Of a stretch of DNA of 64,000 nucleotides, positions 1-6,596 are shown in pieces. The notes beneath the pieces were generated by a model. That model ran no database searches and was not told the DNA's origin. It saw only the letters and a list, made by a program, of their open reading frames with translations. Location: contig NZ_JABSSX010000007.1 in the NCBI RefSeq assembly GCF_013280495.1, positions 1 through 64,000 on the forward strand. The letters are read 5' to 3'. A program made the translations under genes and the position numbers. Position 1 is the stretch's first letter; each line of letters starts with the position of its first letter. This DNA comes from Brevibacterium permense (GTDB taxonomy: Bacteria; Actinomycetota; Actinomycetes; Actinomycetales; Brevibacteriaceae).

Positions 1-52
1 AGGCGACTCGGACGACGTCGTCGCGGAACTCTTTCGGATAGGGCTGTGGCAT
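1..52 (-). CDS. IS3-family transposase OrfA, N-terminus only (cut by window edge)
   Basis: The reverse strand reads ATG at 52-50 and then MPQPYPKEFRDDVVRVA before the window ends. This is the usual N-terminus of the small HTH subunit (OrfA) of actinobacterial IS3-family transposases, which bind the element ends. Only 17 residues are visible, so subgroup and intactness cannot be judged. It points out of the window, and the terminal inverted repeat of the element should lie just right of position 52. It sits head to head with another transposase remnant. Confidence 0.6.
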   Translation of the reverse strand, partial: MPQPYPKEFRDDVVRVA

Positions 53-122
53 GGTGTCAATCCTTCCAGGCTTGCCTGTGAACAAGCCAGATCAGATGTC
101 CCCAAACCCTGCATCAGTCCCG

Positions 123-266
123 TGGGCGAGCCGAGAGCAGTTGAGGCTCGCGATCGTGACGTGGATTGAGCGGACGTATCACCGACGTCGGCGGCAAGCC
201 CGGTTGGGTCGTTTGACACCTGTTGAGTACGAAGCAATTATTGAGTCACCTGCAGTCGCAGCGTGA
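123..266 (+). pseudogene. IS3-family transposase OrfB, C-terminal fragment
   Basis: The frame reads WASREQLRLAIVTWIERTYH, then RRRRQARLGRLTPVEYEAI, and stops at 264-266. This is the conserved end of the IS3 OrfB integrase (rve) domain. The DDE catalytic core is absent and the residues before the Trp do not resemble the family, so this is a truncated remnant. The nearest ATG (51) lies in DNA that belongs to the neighbouring element, so it is not a real start. Confidence 0.7.
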
Positions 267-938
267 CACCCCGATTGTCACCTCTCTCTGCACCAGTCCC
301 ACACGGGCACGCACCGCGACCGGCGGACGGTCTCGATACGAGCCGCGGGCACCGACGTCGTTGCGGATCTTCTGCCAGTACCGCCAAGTGGCCGTGCCGT
401 AGTCATCATATTCGATCATGTGTTCTATTGTGCATCCACCGTACTTCGCCCACAGCCAAACTCCGAACCGGACACGGTTGCACACGACCCGAGCTAGCAC
501 AGATTTCGCTCGGGAAGCATCGGCGCCAGCAGACGCGTCAGTTGTTGTACCCGCGCCGCGGACTTGGGTATAGTCAAATCCGAAAACTTTCGCCGAACCT
601 CCTGGAATCTCAGGAAGAAGGGAATGGTGGCCTTCGTGGCCTGCTTCTAGTCTTGCTGCTCTAGAATCACCCGAACCCCGCGTTGACAGCCGGTCGGGTG
701 ATGGGTGACTTGTGCCTAATCACAGTCGACCTAGCTTCTACCCATTCCCTGTTGCCGTAGCCGATTGCCAAGCTAACCATTCTCAGTTAGCCACTCGCGT
801 TCACCGGTCATGCTTGGTGCGAACACAGTCCGCCAGCACCCCCAAATGAGCTGCCCGCAAGATTGCGCGAAGGCTAAACTGTACCGGCTTCACGGCTATT
901 CAACTTCAGGCAACTACTGACATCAGAGAAAGCCAGTC
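267..938. other. Region without a convincing gene; one hairpin
   Basis: About 670 bases between the transposase remnant and the FBP-domain gene. Open frames exist on both strands (for example 246-500 minus), but their composition is poor and I recognise none of them. A 9-bp inverted repeat (atcacccga at 666-674, tcgggtgat at 694-702) could form a hairpin with a 19-nt loop. TAAACT at 875-880 may be the -10 of the next gene. Probably decayed accessory DNA. Confidence 0.4.
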
Positions 939-1427
939 ATGCAGCAACTTAATGCCACTCAGATCAAGAAGTCCTTTATCAACACCTCTCGCCGCGAAGT
1001 GGAAAAGATCGCACTGCCGCCTAATCTCGCTGAGATCGAGTGGGCGGAGCTCGACTACTTTGGTTGGGCTGATGCGAAAATCCCCCAACGGGCCTATATT
1101 GTCGTCCCCGTGGACGACGTCCCACGCGGACTGATGCTCAGGGCAGTGCCCATGGCGAAGTCTCAAGCGATGTGCAGTTGGTGCGAGGACTTGCACGAGA
1201 CCACCGGCGTTCGGATGTTCACAGCGAAGAAGGCCGGTCCTTCGGGACGAAACGGCAATTCGCTCGGGACGCTCATACACGGCAATTTCGAGTGCTCCGA
1301 GATCGTCAGGAATCCTCCTCGCGCAGTCGAAGGTCACAATGACTTCGAAGCCCATGTGTCAATGCGCGTCGACAAACTGAACGAGCGTGCCACCAGCTTC
1401 GTCAAGAGAGTGCTGGGCGAAAAGTAG
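939..1427 (+). CDS. FBP-domain (treble-clef zinc finger) protein
   Basis: A 162-residue protein matching the actinobacterial FBP C-terminal zinc-finger family. Members resemble the C-terminal domain that elongation factor G-binding proteins use to contact EF-G and the ribosome, so a translation-associated role is possible, but this is inferred from the family. Visible elements: an N-terminal LNATQIKKSFIN motif, a CSWC knuckle (Cys79, Cys82), and the conserved block TAKKAGPSGRNGNSLGT, then H114 and Cys119. The usual third Cys appears replaced by His114, which can still bind zinc. It stands alone, and its transcript probably ends at the hairpin at 1470-1512. Confidence 0.8.
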   Translation: MQQLNATQIKKSFINTSRREVEKIALPPNLAEIEWAELDYFGWADAKIPQRAYIVVPVDDVPRGLMLRAVPMAKSQAMCSWCEDLHETTGVRMFTAKKAGPSGRNGNSLGTLIHGNFECSEIVRNPPRAVEGHNDFEAHVSMRVDKLNERATSFVKRVLGEK

Positions 1428-1469
1428 TCGCTACTCGGGCCCGTCCAGCCACGACGATCCCGCTATGAA

Positions 1470-1512
1470 GCAACGTAGGCCCCCACCACTGTTACGTGGG
1501 GGCCTACGTTGC
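1470..1512. terminator. Perfect 17-bp hairpin, likely bidirectional terminator
   Basis: gcaacgtaggcccccac at 1470-1486 pairs with its exact complement at 1496-1512 across a 9-nt loop. It lies 43 bases after the FBP stop codon and has no long T-run. Confidence 0.75.
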
Positions 1513-1553
1513 ATCCGCTACCCTATTGCCATGTCCTCAACGATGAGCCCAGC

Positions 1554-1961
1554 ATGAGTACCTGTGCCACAGTGTGGTGTGACCGAGACGCAATAGCGCG
1601 TGGATTGTGCAAACGTTGCTATGACCGGTATCGGCGTGGCATCAGCCCCATCTCTCCAACAAAGCGTCATGCGGTGGCCGAGGACAAGGCGCGTCTGCGC
1701 GACGAGATAACCATGCGACGTGAGGCTGGGCAGAGCATTGCCGACATTGCGGCCGCAGTCGGGGTGAACACCTCAACAGCGAGTAGGTGGTTACTCGAAT
1801 GGGATTTCGAAGCAGGGCTGACGGCGGACGAGCTAGAAGAGCTTCGCCGTCGGCAACGGGAGGCAGACGAAACACCGATCGACGAAATCCTCGGACTCGC
1901 GGCAGACACCGGAGAGTCAGAAGCGGAGCGTCGCGCCCGAGGAGAAGACTCCCCAGAGTAG
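1554..1961 (+). CDS. Small zinc-finger plus helix-turn-helix protein (mobile-element type)
   Basis: From ATG 1554 the protein is 135 residues. Residues 4-22 carry a four-Cys knuckle (CATVWC then GLCKRC; Cys4, 9, 19, 22) followed by YDRYRRG, the short zinc knuckle common in phage and integrative-element proteins. Residues about 55-82 (EAGQSIADIAAAVGVNTSTA) form a resolvase or homeodomain-like HTH. The tail is acidic. I prefer this start because the knuckle begins directly after it; the in-frame ATG at 1509 lies inside the preceding hairpin. It probably binds DNA, perhaps as an element regulator. It is the first gene of the integrase-linked segment. Target unknown. Confidence 0.6.
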   Translation: MSTCATVWCDRDAIARGLCKRCYDRYRRGISPISPTKRHAVAEDKARLRDEITMRREAGQSIADIAAAVGVNTSTASRWLLEWDFEAGLTADELEELRRRQREADETPIDEILGLAADTGESEAERRARGEDSPE

Positions 1962-1996
1962 GCAACTACAGATAGGGTTCGCCCAAGGAGATCATC

Positions 1997-2286
1997 ATTT
2001 TCTTTTTGGTCCTGGGCGCCATCTTCCTTACCGGTCAACCCATGCTCGGTGCGTTCATCGGTTTCGGCATGTTCGCGCCCGGAGAGAGTCAGCGGAAAAG
2101 GACGAAGAGAATGCTGACACCATCCTCGACCACGTCTTCGACGGATCCGCGACGGTGGTGCATACTCCCCGGGCTTCGAAGATCGGCTACGACGTTCTAG
2201 TGAAGGTTGCGGCAGCTCGCGGCTACAAGCTCTCAGAGGGCCCTGAAATCGCGAGGACTCACGTGTTCGACAAGATCGACGACTAA
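1997..2286 (+). pseudogene. Frameshifted gene for a small membrane-anchored protein, unrecognised
   Basis: An AAGGAG at 1985-1990 precedes a frame with no standard start nearby (ATT 1997 or TTG 2006) that reads IFFLVLGAIFLTGQPMLGAF, then IGFGMFAPGE, a clear membrane segment. Near 2090 the sensible reading moves to another frame: SAEKDEENADTILDHVFDG, later SKIGYDVLVKVAAARGYK, and ending THVFDKIDD at TAA 2284-2286. The second frame has no start codon of its own. Together these look like one gene of about 95 residues broken by a one-base loss or two-base gain. The family is unknown to me. It lies 37 bases before the ImmA/IrrE gene and may have been part of the same element module. Confidence 0.4.
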
Positions 2287-2323
2287 TCCTGTCGTGTCCG
2301 TGGGTCTGGCTATGGTCGGTCCC

Positions 2324-2731
2324 ATGAAAAGTCACCACCCTTGGCGTGACCTCCGGTCGCGTCCTCACATCACACTGTCGTGGCGTGATCTTCCCCCAGG
2401 TGTTCGCGGCGCCACGGACGGCACCAGCGCTATCTGGTTAGAAGTCGACCTGTTGCAGGTCGAGCGCCGCTGCACGCTCGCGCACGAACTCGCACACATT
2501 GATCTTGGACACACCACTGAGACAACTGTCCAAGAAGAACTCACGGCACGCCGTTACGCCGCCCGAAAACTCATCGACTGGGATGCCCTGGTTGACGTGT
2601 TCCGGTGGGCTCACAACGCTCATGAGGCCGCCGACGAACTCTGGGTGACACCGGAAGTTCTTGAGGACCGGCTGCGGGCACTCTCACCGACAGAACGGGC
2701 GTTGCTCATCCATATCACCAGCACCAGATAG
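2324..2731 (+). CDS. ImmA/IrrE-family metallo-endopeptidase
   Basis: A 135-residue protein with the zinc-peptidase motif HELAH at residues 54-58 inside CTLAHELAHIDLGH, and a downstream EE (71-72) that can supply the third ligand. The N-terminal block HPWRDL...LSWRDLPPGVRGATDG is typical of actinobacterial phage and integrative-element members. Relatives (ImmA of ICEBs1) cleave the element's repressor and so trigger induction. No repressor partner is recognisable here except possibly the HTH protein at 1554. The start is chosen at MKSHHPW because family homology begins there; ATG 2312 is an alternative. The integrase gene follows after 7 bases, so the two are probably co-transcribed. Confidence 0.85.
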   Translation: MKSHHPWRDLRSRPHITLSWRDLPPGVRGATDGTSAIWLEVDLLQVERRCTLAHELAHIDLGHTTETTVQEELTARRYAARKLIDWDALVDVFRWAHNAHEAADELWVTPEVLEDRLRALSPTERALLIHITSTR

Positions 2732-2738
2732 GACACCC

Positions 2739-3896
2739 ATGGCACGCATACCCCTCCCCGTGGGCGCATGGGGCAACATCAGTGTCTCCGGAACACGCGG
2801 CAACTACCGGGCAAGCGCACGGTTTCGGAAGGCAAACGGGAAGACGGTGCCGCGGTTCCGAACCGGCGCCACGAAGGAAGCCGCACGCAACGCACTCCTC
2901 GAGCATCTGACTGAGTTGCGTGAGCAGACGATCGCCGGGGAAGTGTCCGGCACGGGCACCCTTGGTTCGTTCGCTGGCGACTGGTTCACCCGGTGGCGCG
3001 AATCCGCGAACCCGCCGGCCTCAACTGTTCGCACCTACCGTGCAGCAGTGAAGTGGATCAAGGAAGAGCTCGGCATGCTCAGGCTCACAGAATGCACCAC
3101 AGGACGCCTCGAACGAGGTGTTGTGCGTATCAGCGACGCTCACGGGCAAACAACAGCGAAACAGGCACGTTCTGTGTTGCGCAGGATCTTCGCTGACGCG
3201 GTACACCTGGACGCCCTCACGGCGAACCCTGCTCTCGGTATCTCCACGGTGAAAGAACAACCGCAGGAAGTTCGGGCGATGACGGCAGCCGAAGTTCAAC
3301 AGCTGCGCACCGCGGCCCGAACATGGGAAGCAACACCGGTGACCGCGAACAAGCCCGTGCGCCGAGAAATCGCGGACAGCATCGACGTCATGCTCGGCAC
3401 CAGCGTTCGCATCGGTGAACTCCTCGCCATTCGCTGGGACGACGTCGACCTCGAAGCCACTCCCCCAACGATCTCCGTCATGGGCACTGTCACTCTGGGT
3501 GCGGATGGTGGTGGGATGCAGTACCAGCCGGCGCCGAAGTCGGAGACCTCGAAACGGATCCTGTACCTGCCGACTATCGCAGCCGAAGCATCGCGCCGAC
3601 AGTTTGAAGACCGGGAGTTCAGACCGGAGTCGGAGGCAGTGTTCGCGTCAGAGACCGGGACGTGGCGGGATCCGTCAAACTATCGTGCTCACTTCCGGCA
3701 GGTGCGGAAGATCGCTGAGCTCGACTGGGTGACGCCGAAGACGATCCGCAAGACCGTTGCCACGACGATCTACACGGCGGATGGCTGGGACAATGCGTCC
3801 CAGCAGCTTGGACACTCTGAGGTTGGAGTGACGGCGAAACACTATGTGCAGCGGCTCAATATCGGCCCTGCCGGTGTGGTTGGGGGTGCTGGATGA
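2739..3896 (+). CDS. int: Tyrosine recombinase / phage-type integrase
   Basis: A 385-residue site-specific recombinase. Residues about 1-60 look like an AP2-like arm-binding domain (GTRGNYRASARFRKANGK), about 65-170 the SAM-like core-binding domain, and about 195-370 the catalytic domain. Catalytic residues visible: Arg224 in GTSVRIGELLAIRW, Arg337 in KTIRKTVATT, His359 in QLGHSEVG, and the Tyr369 nucleophile in AKHYVQR. Length is normal and the frame is intact. The stop lies 100 bases from the 3' end of a tRNA-Thr gene, the classic layout of an integrase beside its attachment site. ATG 2739 is used because the upstream extension overlaps the ImmA gene. Confidence 0.92.
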   Translation: MARIPLPVGAWGNISVSGTRGNYRASARFRKANGKTVPRFRTGATKEAARNALLEHLTELREQTIAGEVSGTGTLGSFAGDWFTRWRESANPPASTVRTYRAAVKWIKEELGMLRLTECTTGRLERGVVRISDAHGQTTAKQARSVLRRIFADAVHLDALTANPALGISTVKEQPQEVRAMTAAEVQQLRTAARTWEATPVTANKPVRREIADSIDVMLGTSVRIGELLAIRWDDVDLEATPPTISVMGTVTLGADGGGMQYQPAPKSETSKRILYLPTIAAEASRRQFEDREFRPESEAVFASETGTWRDPSNYRAHFRQVRKIAELDWVTPKTIRKTVATTIYTADGWDNASQQLGHSEVGVTAKHYVQRLNIGPAGVVGGAG

Positions 3897-3949
3897 GTGG
3901 TTGCAAAGCGCATCGTAACCGCATTATTCGGTGTTCTGGGAAACGAGAA

Positions 3950-3989
3950 AGCCCCTCCCGCACCAGAGTCTGTCCTGGTGGGAGGGGCT
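3950..3989. terminator. Strong hairpin between integrase and tRNA-Thr
   Basis: agcccctcccgcaccag at 3950-3966 pairs with ctggtgggaggggct at 3975-3989 with a small bulge. On the minus strand the stem is followed by TTTCTCGTTT, so it suits termination of the tRNA transcript; it can also end the int transcript. Confidence 0.75.
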
Positions 3990-3996
3990 GTTGCCG

Positions 3997-4069
3997 AGCC
4001 GCCTGCGGGAATCGAACCCGCGACCTATTCATTACGAGTGAATCGCTCTGCCGACTGAGCTAAGGCGGC
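3997..4069 (-). tRNA. tRNA-Thr (anticodon CGT)
   Basis: The minus strand folds into a full cloverleaf. The 7-bp acceptor stem is perfect (GCCGCCT with AGGCGGC), the D-arm contains AGCTCAGTCGGCAGAGC, the anticodon loop is CTCGTAA with anticodon CGT, the T-arm has GGTTCGAATCC, and the discriminator base is T. The CCA end is not encoded. The 3' half faces the integrase gene and is the probable attB/attR site of the element to its left. It decodes ACG, a common Thr codon in this GC-rich DNA. Confidence 0.95.
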
Positions 4070-4277
4070 AACCGAACCAACTCTAGCCAACTTCTCTGCC
4101 AGCGGTCAAAACGGCGATCACCCAGCTGGGCGGTGAAGACAGAGAGCTTCGTCACCCCCTTACTGACGGGCGACATCCGGGCGTCTGGCCCGCCGTCGAA
4201 CGGGTGCCGCACAGCAACAGTCACGCACCCGCTAACCTTGAAAGGACAGTTGGCACAGACACGAGGGTGAGACATCC

Positions 4278-5396
4278 ATGGCAGAGTTCGACTCCGACGA
4301 CTTCATGAGTGATTTCCAGGCGCTCATCGAATGCGAGTCGTTCTCCAACGACCTCTCTTCCCTGGCCCGCAGTGCCCGACTCGTCTCGCGAATCGGCACC
4401 GGAATGCTCGGTGCCGCACCTCAGATCATCGAGACCGACGGTCACCCGCATGTTCTGTGGCGCTTCGGCACCGGACTGCGCAAGGTCGTGCTCATCGGCC
4501 ACCATGACACCGTCTGGCCCACTGGCACCCTCGCCGACTTCCCGTACTCGGTCAAGGACGGAGTGGTCCGCGGACCTGGGGCCGACGATATGAAGGGCGG
4601 TCTGCTCATCGCCATCTATTCGTTGGCGAAGGTCCGTGCCGAACTCGGCCACCTCGATGGTGTCAGCCTCCTCATCACCGCCGATGAAGAACTCGGCTCC
4701 CCTGGTTCCCGACAGATCATCGAAGACGAAGCGCGTGAGGCAAGGGCCGCACTCGTGTTCGAGAGCGGTGCCGCCGATGGTGCCGTCAAGATCGCTCGCA
4801 AAGGCGTGGCGATCTATCAGCTCGAAGTCACCGGTCTGGCATCGCATGCCGGAGTCGAACCGGAGAAAGGCATCAACGCCACCATCGAAGTGGCCAACCA
4901 GGTCATCGAGATCGCTGCACTGCACAAACCCTCGGTCGGAACCTCCGTCGTCCCGACCGTGATGACCAGCGGATCGACCACGAACACCGTGCCAGCCAAA
5001 GCCGTCGTCGGAATCGACTCCAGAGCTGCCTCGGCGGATGAACAGGTGCGCATCGATGACGCTCTGCGCGCCCTGACGCCCGCCGTGGCTGGTGCGAAGA
5101 TCGAACTCAAGGGCGGAATCAACCGCGCTCCGCTCGAAGAGGACATGGCGATGGGCCTCTATGCCCGTGCCCAACGGCTGGCCGGACGACTCGGGCATCC
5201 CCCGCTGCGGTCAGTCGCAGTCGGCGGCGGGTCGGACGGCAACTTCACCGCCGGAGTCGGGACGCCGACCCTCGACGGCCTCGGCACCGTCGGCGGAGGT
5301 TCCCACGCCCGGACCGAACACGCTCTGCAGATCTGGATTCCCCGCCGCATCGAACTCAGCGCGGCACTCGTCGCAGAACTCCTCGGCAACGGCTGA
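4278..5396 (+). CDS. M20-family metallopeptidase (glutamate carboxypeptidase-like)
   Basis: A 372-residue cytosolic hydrolase of the M20 dizinc family. Metal and catalytic motifs are complete: GHHDTVW (His75, Asp77), GPGADDMKGG (Asp104), and DEELGS (catalytic Glu137, metal Glu138). The lid domain is recognisable at SHAGVEPEKGINA, and the late GGSDGN and SHARTE carry further ligands. The motif set matches CPG2-type carboxypeptidases that release C-terminal glutamate, though aminoacylase-like activity cannot be excluded. The start has GAGGGTGAG upstream. TAACCT near 4232 may be its -10. It stands alone downstream of the tRNA and converges on holB. Confidence 0.87.
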   Translation: MAEFDSDDFMSDFQALIECESFSNDLSSLARSARLVSRIGTGMLGAAPQIIETDGHPHVLWRFGTGLRKVVLIGHHDTVWPTGTLADFPYSVKDGVVRGPGADDMKGGLLIAIYSLAKVRAELGHLDGVSLLITADEELGSPGSRQIIEDEAREARAALVFESGAADGAVKIARKGVAIYQLEVTGLASHAGVEPEKGINATIEVANQVIEIAALHKPSVGTSVVPTVMTSGSTTNTVPAKAVVGIDSRAASADEQVRIDDALRALTPAVAGAKIELKGGINRAPLEEDMAMGLYARAQRLAGRLGHPPLRSVAVGGGSDGNFTAGVGTPTLDGLGTVGGGSHARTEHALQIWIPRRIELSAALVAELLGNG

Positions 5397-5437
5397 GCCT
5401 CTTCTGCCACTCCCCTGGCGCGCTCGACCATCGGCTC

Positions 5438-6595
5438 TCAGATCGCGCCGGTGCGGTCTTCCTGCAGCCAGGGGTTCGACAGCAGCACGAAGGCTGCTTC
5501 GACGATGAGCACGGGCGACATGTTCGTCTGCAGGCGCTGCCGGGCCTCGGTGATCGCGTCGATGCGCAGCAAAGTGGTATCGGGGCCGTCCCGGTTCGCC
5601 TGTTCGGCGATGAGATCGACTTCGCCGGCGTTGATCCATCCGTCTCGGATCCCCAGCTGGTACATGAGAATGTCCCGGTAGAGGCTCATGAGCTCGAGGA
5701 AGATCCGGTCGAGCTCATCGTTGCGGGCCCGCACCGAGCGACGCTTCTGCTCCTCCTCGAGCTTCCTGATCTGCGCTCTGGCCGACGGCGGAATCGTCTT
5801 CTCCCCTTCGACACCCAAGGTGGTCAACAGCTGAGTCCGCTCGGCGGCGTTGCGCTCTTCGACTCGTGACTTCGCGGTTTCGGCAGCGTTGTCGACGATG
5901 CGGCCGGCCAAACGGATCGTCGCCCCCACGGAGGTGAGTTTGCCGGGGATCGCGAGAATCTGTTTACGTTCGGCATCAGCCGATTCGTTGAGTGCGAGGT
6001 ATTTCGCGCGCCCGATGTGGTTCTGGGCCACTGCGGCAGCCCAGTGTGCGCGATCTTCCGAGACGTTGTCGCGCTGCATCAGCAGCTGTGCCACGGCATC
6101 CCGAGAGGGGATGCGCAGTCGCACAGGACGACACCGCGACCGGATGGTGGTGAGCACATCGATCGGACTCGGCGCGCACAGCAGCCACACGGTTCCCGGA
6201 GGCGGCTCTTCGATGGCTTTGAGCAGCACGTTCGCTGTGCGTTCCATCATCCGGTCGGCATCTTCGATGATGACGACGCGCCATTTCGAGTTCACGGGCG
6301 ACGCCTGTGCCTTGGACACGAGTTCACGGACCTCTTCGATCGATATGACCGATTTCTGCGTCGACATGATCGTCAGGGACTCGTGATGACCCGACAGCAC
6401 TCGGGCGGTCACGTCATTCGATTCAGTGCCCCCGGAGATGAGCGCGGCGGCGAAGGCGCGCGCCGCATTCGATCGGCCCGACCCGGGCGGTCCGGTGAAC
6501 AGCCACGCATGGGTCATCGCCGCCGGGTTGTCGAGCGCATAGCCGAGCTGGGTGATGACGTCATCCTGGCCGACGAGTTCGTCGAAGACGCTCAC
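5438..6595 (-). CDS. holB: DNA polymerase III delta' subunit
   Basis: A 385-residue clamp-loader subunit, starting at GTG 6595 with GGAGG about 10 bases upstream and one base after the tmk stop, so the two genes are coupled. Visible: SVFDELVGQDDVITQL, a P-loop GPPGSGRS in which the usual GKT is altered (delta' subunits are not ATPases), IEDADRMMERTANVLLKAIE, and the SRC box IRSRCRPVRL. The four-Cys zinc module normally found after the P-loop is missing: between AAALISGG and VISIEEVREL there are no Cys residues. Tmk-holB pairing is standard in actinomycetes. Function is confident from sequence and context. Confidence 0.92.
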   Translation of the reverse strand: MSVFDELVGQDDVITQLGYALDNPAAMTHAWLFTGPPGSGRSNAARAFAAALISGGTESNDVTARVLSGHHESLTIMSTQKSVISIEEVRELVSKAQASPVNSKWRVVIIEDADRMMERTANVLLKAIEEPPPGTVWLLCAPSPIDVLTTIRSRCRPVRLRIPSRDAVAQLLMQRDNVSEDRAHWAAAVAQNHIGRAKYLALNESADAERKQILAIPGKLTSVGATIRLAGRIVDNAAETAKSRVEERNAAERTQLLTTLGVEGEKTIPPSARAQIRKLEEEQKRRSVRARNDELDRIFLELMSLYRDILMYQLGIRDGWINAGEVDLIAEQANRDGPDTTLLRIDAITEARQRLQTNMSPVLIVEAAFVLLSNPWLQEDRTGAI

Positions 6596-6596
6596 T

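Noticed and set aside
246..500. Minus-strand open frame of 84 codons with Trp/Tyr-rich sequence
   Set aside because: No ribosome site, overlaps the transposase remnant, and resembles nothing I know.
4221..5198. Long minus-strand frame opposite the M20 peptidase gene
   Set aside because: Mirror frame of a clear coding gene in GC-rich DNA; the + strand motifs are complete.
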